Below, piece after piece: positions 9,097 to 17,925 of a stretch of DNA of 64,000 bases. The notes beneath the pieces were generated by a model, which worked only from the letters and a program-made list of their open reading frames with translations, had not been told where the DNA came from and did not search any database. Made by a program: the position numbers and the translations under genes. The stretch comes from Acidobacteriota bacterium (GTDB lineage Bacteria > Acidobacteriota > Terriglobia > Acidiferrales > UBA7541), in NCBI GenBank assembly GCA_013289715.1, contig JABCZJ010000006.1:62001-126000 (forward strand), written 5' to 3'. Numbering within the stretch: the first letter of the stretch is position 1; each line of letters begins with the position of its first letter.

Positions 9097-10116
9097 CTAA
9101 CCGATTTCTGGCACCGCGCCGTCGCAGCCCGTCAACCACCATCCCGCTACCCAGGCAATCGCGCCTACGGCAATTCCCCCGAGCACGTCGGCGACGTAGT
9201 GGTAGCGTCCGTACACCGTTGCTGCACACATGCTCAGAAAAAATGGCAGGCAGATCCAGAATAGCCAGGGCTTATATCGCCGCGCCGCCAGCAGCGCGAC
9301 CATGGAGCCGGCCACGTGTGCCGATGGGAACGCCGCGCCGTGCACTCGGCCGAAGCGCTCAATGAATTCGATGGTGGTTGTGAACGCACCGCCGCGCAGC
9401 TGCGGAAGATTCAGCGAAGCCAGCGCAAAGTATGGGCTCTCGACCGGAAACAGGACAGCGATCACATATACGGAATAATGCGCGATGGCCGTCGCGACCA
9501 TCACGGTCCAGAAGGCTGCGTGCTGCTCTTCGATATAGAGGATCGCGGGCAGAATCACGAGGTACAGAAAATAGGTCATGTAGGAAAACTGCATGAAATC
9601 GTTCAGCGCGGGAGTCGCAAAGCGCACAAGCCACACTGCCGGATCGACGCCCGCGAAGTTGTAATCGAATTGGATGAGCCAGCGATCGAACCAGTTGGGA
9701 TAAATCGCATGCACCAGCCCTTGCAGCTCCTCGAAAAAGAAAATGTAGAGCGCCAGGGGATACCAGTGCCTCGCGAATTGCACCGCGCGATTCTCGGAGC
9801 GCGCGCCGAACCACGCAAGGCACACGATCCCCACCGCGATCGCGACGTGAATCGCAAAATACCGCGCGGCGTGCGCAAGGTTGTGATGGTATGCGCACAA
9901 CAGAGCAAGCATCCAGCTGAGATAACCGATGGTCGCCCATTCAAACGCCCCGCAAGCGCGCCAAACCTCAGCCAGCCTGCGCGATTGCGCCTCCGATTCC
10001 GCGCTCCCCGTCGCCCGGGCCAGTGTTTCTACAGCGCCAGTCATCGATCCGTAGGGGCGGGTCCCGCAGTCGCGGGTCCCGCCCCTACAAGGCAGCACTC
10101 TGTGCGCCGCGGTCAT
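9097..10116 (-). CDS. PAP2-superfamily membrane enzyme, AUR1 / inositol-phosphoceramide-synthase-like
   Basis: A multi-pass protein with PAP2 motifs near the C-terminus: FPSAHVAG (PSGH-like) and GRYHYVADV, supplying the Arg/His/Asp triad. The FEELQGLVHAIYPNWFDRW region and the 'YHYxxD' form of the last motif fit the AUR1-type (PAP2_3) branch, which transfers phospho-alcohol headgroups, rather than the simple phosphatases. The ATG at 10116 overlaps the upstream HAD stop as ATGA, but residues 8-24 are then encoded by a REP-like palindrome (10051-10088). An ATG at 10044 (MTGAVETL) avoids that. It is the third gene of a coupled trio. Confidence 0.78.
   Translation of the reverse strand: MTAAHRVLPCRGGTRDCGTRPYGSMTGAVETLARATGSAESEAQSRRLAEVWRACGAFEWATIGYLSWMLALLCAYHHNLAHAARYFAIHVAIAVGIVCLAWFGARSENRAVQFARHWYPLALYIFFFEELQGLVHAIYPNWFDRWLIQFDYNFAGVDPAVWLVRFATPALNDFMQFSYMTYFLYLVILPAILYIEEQHAAFWTVMVATAIAHYSVYVIAVLFPVESPYFALASLNLPQLRGGAFTTTIEFIERFGRVHGAAFPSAHVAGSMVALLAARRYKPWLFWICLPFFLSMCAATVYGRYHYVADVLGGIAVGAIAWVAGWWLTGCDGAVPEIG
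10051..10088. repeat. REP-like palindrome, copy 1
   Basis: GTAGGGGCGGGTCCCGC and its near-perfect complement (one mismatch) are separated by AGTC. The outer arms GTAGGGGCGGGT match the palindrome at 58226-58254. The element falls in the 5' end of the PAP2 gene or just before it, depending on the start used. Confidence 0.75.
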
Positions 10117-10880
10117 CGCGCCGCCGTCGACGCGAACTGCCGCGCCGGGCCGTTTGGAGTCTCACCAAGCGTTTTCTCCCACAGGCACGTCTGCCATCTC
10201 CGCTTCCGCGCTACGCGCGCCAGGGCGCGCGTCGGATTCACGGCGACAGCATTTCCGACACCTTCGAGCATCTGCAGATCGGCGGCGCTATCGCCGTAGG
10301 CATAACTGCGTATGACAGCAATGCCGTAACGCGCCGCGAGCATCTGCAGCGCGCACAATTTTGCGGCGCCGCTCATGTGCTCGCCGACGATGCGCCCGCT
10401 CCACGCTCGCGGAGAACGCGGCGCGGCCTCGAGTTCGGTCGCGCACACTCCGATATCCGCAGCCACATCTGCCGCAAGCGCGCGCGCCGCCACGCGAGCT
10501 AATGGCGCCAATGTTCCGGAAACGAGAAACACGCGATGACCCTGCGCACGATGCCAGGCAATTCGTAGCAGCGCTTCCTCGAAGAACGGCAGCGAATCCG
10601 CGCGCAAGAATCCGCACGAGAGCGATTTTTCCCAGTCCTTCACCAGCGCTTCGCTGATTCCGCTCAGATAACGCTTGTTCCCCTCGATCGCTCCGTGCCG
10701 ATTGCGCCAGAAAGTCCGGGCGAAATGCGCGAGCCAGCGTCCCAGTTGCTGGCTGGAAATTTCGTTGCGCTCGAGCAAGTAGCCGGTGAAACGCCATTCC
10801 AGCGACGGGGCCGGCAGCAGCGTGCCGTCAATATCAAAGAACGCGCCGACTGTTTCCGAACGCGCAGCCACGCATGTCAT
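10113..10880 (-). CDS. HAD-superfamily phosphatase, subfamily IB (SerB-like)
   Basis: A 255-residue protein with HAD motif I DIDGTLLP (nucleophile and acid/base Asp), motif II VSGT and motifs III/IV K...YGDSAADLQML. A helical cap lies between motifs I and II, as in the IB family (phosphoserine phosphatase-like). The start at ATG 10880 overlaps the stop of the CDP-alcohol phosphotransferase as ATGA, indicating translational coupling; a longer frame to 11171 would overlap that gene antiparallel in reading and is rejected. Given the neighbours, a lipid-linked or alcohol phosphate is the likely substrate (inference). Confidence 0.82.
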   Translation of the reverse strand: MTCVAARSETVGAFFDIDGTLLPAPSLEWRFTGYLLERNEISSQQLGRWLAHFARTFWRNRHGAIEGNKRYLSGISEALVKDWEKSLSCGFLRADSLPFFEEALLRIAWHRAQGHRVFLVSGTLAPLARVAARALAADVAADIGVCATELEAAPRSPRAWSGRIVGEHMSGAAKLCALQMLAARYGIAVIRSYAYGDSAADLQMLEGVGNAVAVNPTRALARVARKRRWQTCLWEKTLGETPNGPARQFASTAAR

Positions 10881-11548
10881 CGCACGCCCTCGATCGCCGC
10901 GGTTCTTCGCGCCGGAAGTTTGCGTTCCACCGCGACGAAATAGCGGCGCCCTTCCCACACCACAGGAACAGCGCGCACGGCGCAGAAAACCGCCGCCGCC
11001 GCAGCAAGCATCTGCCCCGTCAACAAGAGTGAATGACGAACGCCGGCGTCCAGCCAATCCGACTGCCAGCGCGCGACCGGCAGCAGCAATCCGAGGTAGC
11101 AGAAACACACGCACTTCAGAATCGCGTAGGCGGCGCGGCTGGCGCGCGACGCTACCAGCGCGCGCCCCCACCAGGTTTCCAGCATCGAACGGTCTGCGAA
11201 TCCGCTCTGTCCTGCGCGGCTTGCCAGGCCGCGCAGAAAATCAGTCACGGTGCCGCGCACGAAAAATAAAATGGGAAGCCACAGCGAAACCAGCCCGGCC
11301 ACCGCGAAAAATGTGAAGAACAAATTTTCCACGACGCGATCACCTAGAATATCCAGTTGCGCTCCGAGCGGAGTCGCCAAGCCACGCGTCCGCGCGAGAT
11401 AACCATCGACGCCATCCAAAGCGATCGCGACGATTGTCAACAGCACGGCTAGGATGTCGGCGGCGAGCGCGTCGCCGAAAAACGTAAAAAGAGCCACGGC
11501 GGCGAATGCCGCGCCGACTCGCATGGCGGTCACGTGATTGGGTGTCAT
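10877..11548 (-). CDS. CDP-alcohol phosphatidyltransferase family protein
   Basis: A 223-residue integral membrane enzyme with the complete family signature DG-x2-AR-x8-G-x3-D-x3-D, seen as DGYLAR followed eight residues later by GAQLDILGD. Such enzymes displace CMP from a CDP-linked lipid or alcohol with an acceptor hydroxyl (glycerol phosphate, inositol phosphate, serine). The acceptor cannot be read from sequence. It is first in a three-gene overlapping set with a HAD phosphatase and an AUR1-like PAP2 enzyme, which suggests a synthase, phosphatase, headgroup-transfer sequence. Confidence 0.85.
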   Translation of the reverse strand: MTPNHVTAMRVGAAFAAVALFTFFGDALAADILAVLLTIVAIALDGVDGYLARTRGLATPLGAQLDILGDRVVENLFFTFFAVAGLVSLWLPILFFVRGTVTDFLRGLASRAGQSGFADRSMLETWWGRALVASRASRAAYAILKCVCFCYLGLLLPVARWQSDWLDAGVRHSLLLTGQMLAAAAAVFCAVRAVPVVWEGRRYFVAVERKLPARRTAAIEGVR

Positions 11549-11914
11549 CGCGCATCTCCGGGCGCAATTGCGCGTAAGGATTTACGGGCCCGCCACCGCG
11601 AGCGGCAAAATTTCTGTCGCTTGCGGCTCCAGCGGTCGGGCCCTTGCCTTGTGCAATTGCACTTGCCGCGCCATGCCCGCGATGGTGTTTAGTCGTTTTT
11701 TGTCAGATACTTAGCGCGCGCGGCGGAGGGCCTGGCGGGAGGCGCATCGCTGGAATTGAGCGACACCTGGAGGGTTTTCCCCGGGCCTGCGCGAAAGCGC
11801 GAAAAACGGCGCGCACGCGTCCAAAGGATATGGGAAAATTGCAAATTGCACGCGCAGCGCTGCCGCGCCTGGCACATCCAACGATGGGGCGGCGCAAGGA
11901 CTCGATTTAGTCAA
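11549..11914. other. Divergent intergenic region with a long imperfect hairpin
   Basis: The 366-bp region separates the lipid trio from ccdA. It contains an imperfect hairpin at 11586-11643 (outer arms GGGCCCGCC / GGTCGGGCCC, inner arms CCGCGAGCGGC / GTCGCTTGCGG). I see no gene or RNA I can name in it. Confidence 0.5.
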
Positions 11915-12778
11915 ATGGATGTCTCGATATTTGCGGCATTTCTGGCGGGCCTGGTGTCGTTTCTTTCGCCGTGCGTGCTTCCGCTGGTGCCCGGATACAT
12001 TTCCATGCTGTCTGGCATCGGCGTCGAGCAGCTGAAGGAAGGCAAGACGCCGCGCGCGGGTTTGTTGGTTTCCGCGCTGGCGTTCGTCACCGGATTTTCC
12101 GTCGTCTTCATTTCCTTCGGAGCTTCGGCGAGCGCGGTGGGTTCGTTCCTGCTGCGCAATCGCGCATCGCTGGCGCCGATTGCCGGCGCGTTGATCGTGC
12201 TCTTCGGCCTGCACCTTACCGGGCTGCTCGCGAAGATTTCCGTGCGCGCCGGCTTGCTGCTTGGCGGCTTACTGGTCGCGGCCGGACTCGGACTCAGCTT
12301 CCGCCCAGGCCTTCTCCCCGCGTGGCTGAAGCCGATCCATTTCATCGCCGTCGCGCTGATTTTCCTGCTGGGGCCTTCGTTGACGCGCTGGCTCAATCGC
12401 GACGTTCGTTTTCAGAATCTGGGCGGCCAGCCCGGAGCTGCCAGCGGATTCCTGATGGGCTTCGCATTCGCCTTCGGCTGGACGCCCTGCATCGGGCCGA
12501 TTCTTGCCAGCGTGCTCGCGGTTGCGGCCACGCGCGACACGGTGTGGCAAGGAATCTTTCTGCTGGCGGTGTATTCGGCGGGCCTGGCGATTCCGTTTCT
12601 GATCACCGCGCTGGGCATCGGCGGCTTCCTGCGCTTTTATCAGAAATTTCGCAGGCATTTGCATACTGTGGAAGTTTTCAGCGGCGTGCTGCTGCTGGCC
12701 GTCGGCGGCCTGGTATTCCTGAACCGGCTCACCTGGCTTTCCGGCAAGCTCGCGTTTCTGAATAAGTTTTCTCTGTAA
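11915..12778 (+). CDS. ccdA: CcdA-type thiol:disulfide transmembrane electron carrier
   Basis: From ATG 11915 (MDVSIFAAFLAGLVSF) the protein is 287 residues with six to eight transmembrane segments. The two redox cysteines sit in the classical positions, LSPCVLPLVPGY in the first membrane segment and GWTPCIGPIL in the pseudo-repeat. CcdA, equivalent to the DsbD beta domain, moves electrons from cytoplasmic thioredoxin to extracytoplasmic thioredoxin-like proteins for cytochrome c maturation or disulfide repair. A TlpA-like partner follows 14 bp later. Frames starting at 11756 add a non-homologous N-terminus. Confidence 0.9.
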   Translation: MDVSIFAAFLAGLVSFLSPCVLPLVPGYISMLSGIGVEQLKEGKTPRAGLLVSALAFVTGFSVVFISFGASASAVGSFLLRNRASLAPIAGALIVLFGLHLTGLLAKISVRAGLLLGGLLVAAGLGLSFRPGLLPAWLKPIHFIAVALIFLLGPSLTRWLNRDVRFQNLGGQPGAASGFLMGFAFAFGWTPCIGPILASVLAVAATRDTVWQGIFLLAVYSAGLAIPFLITALGIGGFLRFYQKFRRHLHTVEVFSGVLLLAVGGLVFLNRLTWLSGKLAFLNKFSL

Positions 12779-12792
12779 CGGGAGTAGTGCTC

Positions 12793-13347
12793 ATGCGTGT
12801 ATCGCTGAAATTTTCCGTGATCGTGATCGTCCTGGCCGCGGTTGCAGCGGGCTTTGCAGGCTGCAAATCCAGCGGCAGCCAGGCAGCCGGCCTCGCCACC
12901 CAAAAACCTTTGCCCGATGAACCGGAGGTCACCTTCAAGGATCTGCAGGGCAAGGATGTGTCCCTTGCAAGCCTTAAGGGAAAAGTGGTCATCGTGAATT
13001 TCTGGGCCACCTGGTGCGAGCCTTGCCAGGCGGAAATTCCCTGGATGATCGGTTTCCAGAAAAAATACGCGGACAAGGGATTCACTCTATTAGGCGTCGC
13101 GATGGACGAGGAAGGGAAGAGCGTGGTCGCACCGTACGTACAGACAACCCAGTTCGACGTCGCAGGCCATCCCATGACCATGAATTATCCGATCGTCCTG
13201 GGCGATGACGACCTCGCCGCGAAATTCGGCGGCTTGCTCGGTTTGCCTACTACCTACGTGATTACGCGCGAAGGAAAAATCGCCAAGCGTTACATCGGTC
13301 TTGCCAGCGAAAGCGATCTCGACAAGCTGATCCAATCGTTGCTCTGA
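12793..13347 (+). CDS. TlpA/ResA-like thioredoxin lipoprotein
   Basis: A 184-residue protein whose N-terminal hydrophobic segment ends AGFAGC, a lipobox placing it on the periplasmic membrane face. It then has a thioredoxin fold with active site WCEPC and cis-Pro in GLPTTYV. It probably receives electrons from the adjacent CcdA and reduces apocytochrome or other disulfides. ATG 12793 is preferred over GTG 12787 because GGGAG at 12780 is correctly spaced. It sits 14 bp after ccdA and is presumably in the same operon. Confidence 0.88.
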   Translation: MRVSLKFSVIVIVLAAVAAGFAGCKSSGSQAAGLATQKPLPDEPEVTFKDLQGKDVSLASLKGKVVIVNFWATWCEPCQAEIPWMIGFQKKYADKGFTLLGVAMDEEGKSVVAPYVQTTQFDVAGHPMTMNYPIVLGDDDLAAKFGGLLGLPTTYVITREGKIAKRYIGLASESDLDKLIQSLL

Positions 13348-13726
13348 CCTGTCCAGCCAGACGATGCAAAAGGGGCGAACGCTGACGGTCGCCCTTGCCA
13401 TTCTGAGGGGTTTTCCCTCGCCGCTGTCCTTTTGGCATGTGCTGAATGGAGGGATGCGTCGCCCCAACCTCCCGTGCATGTGCCTGTCTGGATCACATTC
13501 ATGGTTCTTTCTCCGCCTGCACCGCTGTCCGTCGCCCTCCTGGGCGTCGAGCCGGGCCCCGTTGCTCTGGTTCTGCTCTGGCTGGTCACGGGGCTCTAGA
13601 ACTCTGCGCGTTACATAGCGATAGGTGCCGGTGTCGGGAGACTTTTCCGGAAGTCAGACGGATCTCCGCGCACGGAGCGGCCGATTCTTGCTCCGACTCG
13701 CGCAAGTGCGGTAACCTGCCTTTGCC
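13348..13726. other. Intergenic region with weak hairpin
   Basis: About 380 bp between the thioredoxin gene and cyaY. AAGGGGCGA at 13370 pairs with TCGCCCTT ending at 13396 and may terminate the ccdA transcript, though no T-run follows. No reading frame or known RNA is recognisable in the rest. Confidence 0.45.
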
Positions 13727-14059
13727 ATGTTGAGTGAACACGAATTTACAAAACAATGCGACGCCACGTTCGAAGCCCTGCGCAACCGCCTGCTCGAACT
13801 CGGCGACGCGAACGATTTCGAAGTGGAAGGCGGCAGCGGAAAGCTCGAAATCGAATTTGAAGATGAGGACGAAACGCGTTTCGTCATTAGCCCCAACGCG
13901 CCCGTGCGGCAGATTTGGATTTCCGCGCTGACCACCAGCTTCAAACTGGGCTGGTCGGATTCCGCGCAAGCCTTCGTGCAGGAAAAAACCGGCGAGACGC
14001 TGAACCAAGTGATGAGCCGCATTCTGACCGAAAAACTAGGCACGCCCGTTGAGGTTTAA
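13727..14059 (+). CDS. cyaY: Frataxin-like iron donor protein
   Basis: A 110-residue acidic protein matching the frataxin/CyaY fold in length and pattern. A first helix has many Glu/Asp (EHEFTKQCDATFEAL), then beta strands with the conserved QIWISA stretch, followed by a C-terminal helix. Frataxins bind iron and modulate IscS-dependent Fe-S cluster assembly in the cytoplasm. The gene lies between thiol-redox genes and its end is 8 bp from the downstream DsbD-alpha start. Its place here may simply be operon shuffling. Confidence 0.82.
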   Translation: MLSEHEFTKQCDATFEALRNRLLELGDANDFEVEGGSGKLEIEFEDEDETRFVISPNAPVRQIWISALTTSFKLGWSDSAQAFVQEKTGETLNQVMSRILTEKLGTPVEV

Positions 14060-14066
14060 CGAAACG

Positions 14067-14657
14067 ATGCGAATCAGAGGGATTGCCGTTTCTTGCGCGG
14101 TGTTCTGGATGCTTGCCGCCGGCGATTTTGTGCCGAGCGCAAGCTCAGCTGCCGCCGCACAGAGCTCAACCGATGTCCCCAATCCGGCGGCCATCGTAAA
14201 ACCGCGGGCTTTCGTTTCGCTTGCGCCCGTTCCGCGCGGGAAAGAATTTCAAGTGGCCGTCGCGGTGGAAATCGCGCCTGGATATCACATGAATTCGCAT
14301 CACCCCACGGACCAGTATCTGATCGCTACGACCCTCACAGCCAAGCTTCCCACCGGATTCGAGCTTCGCGATACGCTCTACCCCGCAGGGCGTGTGGAAA
14401 AATTCTCATTTTCTCCGGACAAAGGTCTCGACGTATATTCCGGCAGCGTGACCTTGAAGCTCCGTTTGATCGCGCACAACGACGCGCCCATTGGCGCGGT
14501 AACTTTTCCGCTGACGCTCCGCTATCAGGCGTGTAATGACACCACTTGTCTGCCACCCGTGAAGGTTCCGGTGGATGTGCGCGTGGACGTAGCTGCGGCA
14601 GGCACGGCGACGCACACAGCTCATCCCGAAATTTTCTCAACTCCCGCCACGAAGTAA
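14067..14657 (+). CDS. Stand-alone DsbD N-terminal (alpha) domain protein
   Basis: A 196-residue secreted protein (signal peptide up to about residue 30, ending SSAAAAQS) consisting of one immunoglobulin-like DsbD alpha domain. The redox pair is visible as YQACNDTTCLPP (C-x4-C), close to the cysteine pair of E. coli DsbD alpha, and GYHMNSHHP is the typical earlier motif. The alpha domain normally relays electrons from the membrane DsbD core to periplasmic partners. Here it is not fused to a membrane domain; CcdA about 1.3 kb upstream may serve. ATG 14067 is preferred to TTG 14049. Confidence 0.8.
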   Translation: MRIRGIAVSCAVFWMLAAGDFVPSASSAAAAQSSTDVPNPAAIVKPRAFVSLAPVPRGKEFQVAVAVEIAPGYHMNSHHPTDQYLIATTLTAKLPTGFELRDTLYPAGRVEKFSFSPDKGLDVYSGSVTLKLRLIAHNDAPIGAVTFPLTLRYQACNDTTCLPPVKVPVDVRVDVAAAGTATHTAHPEIFSTPATK

Positions 14658-14730
14658 GCGCCGCGAACCCGCCGCGGGCTTTCGCCGTAGCGTTCGATCG
14701 AAGGGATTTTCTTTAGACGACTTCCCGAAG

Positions 14731-16218
14731 CTAACGTGAAGCGAGGAAGATCAAAGCACGCCGCAGGCGGGCGATCACACGGTCATTGCCCAGCACAACC
14801 ATCGTATCGAAAAGCGGCGGCGCGACCGCACGACCTACAATTGCCACGCGCGTCGCATTGATCAGCAGCCCGGCCTTCACGCCTTCGGCCGCTGCAACCG
14901 CGCGCAGCGCCGCATCGCAGGCGTCATGATTCCAGTCCGGCAGCGCCGCGAGTGCTTCGCTCAGCTTCGCTAGGAGCGCCGGAATCTTTTCGTCCTTCCA
15001 GAATTTATCGCGCGCTTCCTGCTCGTATTCGAATTCATCGCTGAAAAATGCGCGCGCCCAGCCGCTGAAATCCGTCAGCAGGCGCGTGCGCGGGCGAATC
15101 AGATCGACAGCGCGTGCGAACCAGGCGCGCCCGGTCGTTGCCCATTCGTCCTTCCACAGTCCGGTGCGCCGCAATTCCGCTTCCACAAAAGGCAGCAGCT
15201 CCTCGACCGGCGGCTTCTGCAGATATTGCGTGTTGTACCACTCCAGCTTCGGGCGGTCGAAAATCGCGTTCGTGCGGCTCACGCCTGAAAGCTGAAAGCG
15301 CTCGATCAGTTCGGTGGTGCGCATGAATTCGCTGTCGTCGCCCGTGGACCATCCCAGCAGCGCCAAAAAATTCCGGAACGCCTCGGGCAAGAATCCTTCG
15401 TCCGCATAGGAACCGACGCTGGTCGCCCCATGGCGCTTCGAAAGCCGCGTGCGATCGGGCCCCAGAATCAGCGGCACATGCGCGAAAATCGGCGGCGTCG
15501 CGCCGAGCGCGCGATAAATCAGCACCTGCTTCGGGGTATTCGACAAATGATCGGCGCCGCGAATGATGTGCGTGATGCGCATGTCAATGTCGTCGACCAC
15601 CACGCTCAGCTGATAGGTAGGCACGCCGCTGGAGCGCAGCAGCACGAAATCTTCGATGTCCGCGTTCTGGATCTCGCGCGGCCCGAACACCGCGTCCTCG
15701 AATTTCGTCACGCCCGTGCGCGGAGTCTTGAACCGAATGGCGCGTGGAATTCCTTCCTTTTCCTTCGCGGCGCGTTCCGCATCGGAAAAAGCGCGGCACG
15801 GGCACGCGGCCGCTTTCAGAGTCTTCGGCCCTTCATCGTCTCCTTCGCCTTCCTGATCTTCATTTTCCGCCGCGGAATAATCGCCGCCGGCGTAAGCCGT
15901 GGCCTTGCAGTAGCAGGCGTAACCGGCGCCGCTTGCCAGAATGCGCTCCGCCGCCGCGCGATACATTTCGCCGCGCTGCGACTGGAAGAAGGGCCCTTCG
16001 TCCCACTCGATTCCCAGCCACTTCAGCGCCACCAGTATTCCGTCCACCAGTTCGGGCTGGTTGCGCTCGACGTCGGTATCTTCCACGCGCAGCAGCAGCG
16101 TGCCGCCTTCGTGTTTCGCGAAAAGCCAGTTGAACAAAGCGGTGCGCGCTCCGCCCACGTGCAAGTAGCCTGTCGGAGAAGGCGCAAAACGCACGCGCGG
16201 TTTTTGTGCGGCTGACAT
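14731..16218 (-). CDS. gltX: Glutamyl-tRNA synthetase
   Basis: A class I aminoacyl-tRNA synthetase of 495 residues. The HIGH-type motif is in APSPTGYLHVGGART and the KMSKS-type motif in RLSKRHGA. It charges tRNA-Glu, possibly also tRNA-Gln if the host uses the amidotransferase route. An acidic insertion (around EDQEGEGDDEG) lies in the catalytic domain before the Cys pair region (ACPC) of the zinc-binding stem. ATG 16218 (MSAAQKPRV) matches the family start; the frame continues to 16275 without homology. Confidence 0.93.
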   Translation of the reverse strand: MSAAQKPRVRFAPSPTGYLHVGGARTALFNWLFAKHEGGTLLLRVEDTDVERNQPELVDGILVALKWLGIEWDEGPFFQSQRGEMYRAAAERILASGAGYACYCKATAYAGGDYSAAENEDQEGEGDDEGPKTLKAAACPCRAFSDAERAAKEKEGIPRAIRFKTPRTGVTKFEDAVFGPREIQNADIEDFVLLRSSGVPTYQLSVVVDDIDMRITHIIRGADHLSNTPKQVLIYRALGATPPIFAHVPLILGPDRTRLSKRHGATSVGSYADEGFLPEAFRNFLALLGWSTGDDSEFMRTTELIERFQLSGVSRTNAIFDRPKLEWYNTQYLQKPPVEELLPFVEAELRRTGLWKDEWATTGRAWFARAVDLIRPRTRLLTDFSGWARAFFSDEFEYEQEARDKFWKDEKIPALLAKLSEALAALPDWNHDACDAALRAVAAAEGVKAGLLINATRVAIVGRAVAPPLFDTMVVLGNDRVIARLRRALIFLASR

Positions 16219-16365
16219 TCGGTCGGATTCCTTCCTCGTATGAGAGCGATCCATCTTAGCGGAAGCCCGCGGCAAAATCGAGCCAGCCCCGGAACCTGCG
16301 CTCGCAGAGTCCTGAAAAATGCTGGGAACCTTTTTCGCGCACGTGCGTATCTAAGGATGAGAACC

Positions 16366-17925
16366 ATGCGCACACCTGTGCAAAGACTGCTCTGGCTCGT
16401 TGCTTTGTTCGTGCTTGGTCGTGCGGCTCCTGCACACGCGCAGGATGCCGCTACGATCTTGAATCAATACGTGAAGGCTTCCGGCGGCGCACGTGCACTT
16501 TCGCGGATCCAGACCATCTCACTGCAAGGCACCGTCGCGGCGCAGAACGGCGGCAAGCCCGGCGCCTATACTTTCAACGTGAAATTGCCCAATCGCTACT
16601 ACTCCGAACTGGTGGTCGGCGATCAAGCATGGATCGAAGCGTTCAACGGCAAGTCGGCCTGGCACCAGGACGCTGGCGGTGAAATCTCGACGCTGGTCGG
16701 GCCCGAGGGGCTGCAACTGGAAGCGGCCGCACGCTACTACAATTCGCATCTGCTGAATCCGAAGAAGAACAAGCTGGCCATCACCTATGTCGGCGGCGCG
16801 CGAGTGCGCGACAGGGACACGTCCCAATTGGATGTCGAGACGCCCTCGGGCGTGAAGTGGCAAGTGTTCTTGGACGCGCAGTCGCATCGGATCTTGAAAG
16901 AATCCGCGCTCGTCGCAGGGGTGAACCAGGAGATTTTCTACGACGACTACCGCGCGGAGAACGGCGTCCAGCTGCCACACAAGATCGAACTGCACCGCGG
17001 CGCGGATCGGTACTCGATTAGCGTGACGCGCGCGGCAGTGAACGAGCCGGTCGGCGAACGCGTCTTCGATTTTCCCAGAAAATCGCAGGTGCAGCTTCCA
17101 GACTTGAAAGCCTTGTTCCAGCAAATTGACGCGAACCAGCAAGCCGTGGACAAAATCAAAGAGAACTACGCCGGCACCAAAGTTGAAGAAGAAACGGATT
17201 ACGAAGGGAACGGCAAACCGAAGAAGCCGGACGTCCGCGAATCCACTTTCTTCTACCTTCACGGCACGGAAGTCTCGACGCTGGTGAAAATGAATGGCCA
17301 ACCCCTGAGCGCGGAAGCCCAGAAAAAAGAGAGCGCTCGCGTGCTGAAACAGATTGAGGAGCTGGAAAAAACCGCGCAAAAGAAAGAAAGTCCCGACCAG
17401 AAGGCCAAACAAGAGCAGAAGGACGAGGAGGAGGAAGAAGTCTCGATTGACGCTTTTCTCCGCGCCTGCCAGTTCGTCAATCCCCGCCGCGAACGCTTCC
17501 GCGGGCAGGACGTGCTGGTCTTCGACTTCGAGCCCAATCCTGAATTCAAAGCACGCACCCTCGTGGAAAGAGTCATCCAAAAGCTTGGCGGCGTCATTTG
17601 GATCGACGAAAAAGCGCTGGACGTTGTGCGTATCGACGCGTTCTTCGTCAACAACGTGAAAATTGCCGGCGGGCTCGTCGCCGATTTGCAGAAGGGCACG
17701 CGCGTCATTCTGGAACAAACCTACGTCAATAATGAGGTGTGGCTGCCGACCTACGAGGCGGTGCACATTGACGTGCGCGTCCTGCTGCTGAAGGGAATTA
17801 AAGTGGACGGCACCACGCGCTATTCCGATTACAAGAAATTTAATGTCGAAACTCTTTCGACGATCGGCAAGCCCAAGGTCACGGCCGATCCCGCTGCTGG
17901 AAATCCACCCGCAAAACCGCAGTAA
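16366..17925 (+). CDS. Secreted protein, LolA/outer-membrane-lipoprotein-sorting-like
   Basis: A 519-residue protein with a signal peptide (ending APAHAQ). The N-terminal half (TILNQYVKASGGARALSRI) matches the LolA-like beta-sheet fold often seen in acidobacterial secreted proteins. A charged Lys/Glu segment (residues about 320-360) follows. The C-terminal half (RFRGQDVLVFDFEPN onward) resembles the outer-membrane-lipoprotein-sorting family a second time. It may bind a hydrophobic ligand in the periplasm; no enzyme motif is present. ATG 16366 has AAGGA eight bases upstream. It is divergent from gltX. Confidence 0.68.
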   Translation: MRTPVQRLLWLVALFVLGRAAPAHAQDAATILNQYVKASGGARALSRIQTISLQGTVAAQNGGKPGAYTFNVKLPNRYYSELVVGDQAWIEAFNGKSAWHQDAGGEISTLVGPEGLQLEAAARYYNSHLLNPKKNKLAITYVGGARVRDRDTSQLDVETPSGVKWQVFLDAQSHRILKESALVAGVNQEIFYDDYRAENGVQLPHKIELHRGADRYSISVTRAAVNEPVGERVFDFPRKSQVQLPDLKALFQQIDANQQAVDKIKENYAGTKVEEETDYEGNGKPKKPDVRESTFFYLHGTEVSTLVKMNGQPLSAEAQKKESARVLKQIEELEKTAQKKESPDQKAKQEQKDEEEEEVSIDAFLRACQFVNPRRERFRGQDVLVFDFEPNPEFKARTLVERVIQKLGGVIWIDEKALDVVRIDAFFVNNVKIAGGLVADLQKGTRVILEQTYVNNEVWLPTYEAVHIDVRVLLLKGIKVDGTTRYSDYKKFNVETLSTIGKPKVTADPAAGNPPAKPQ

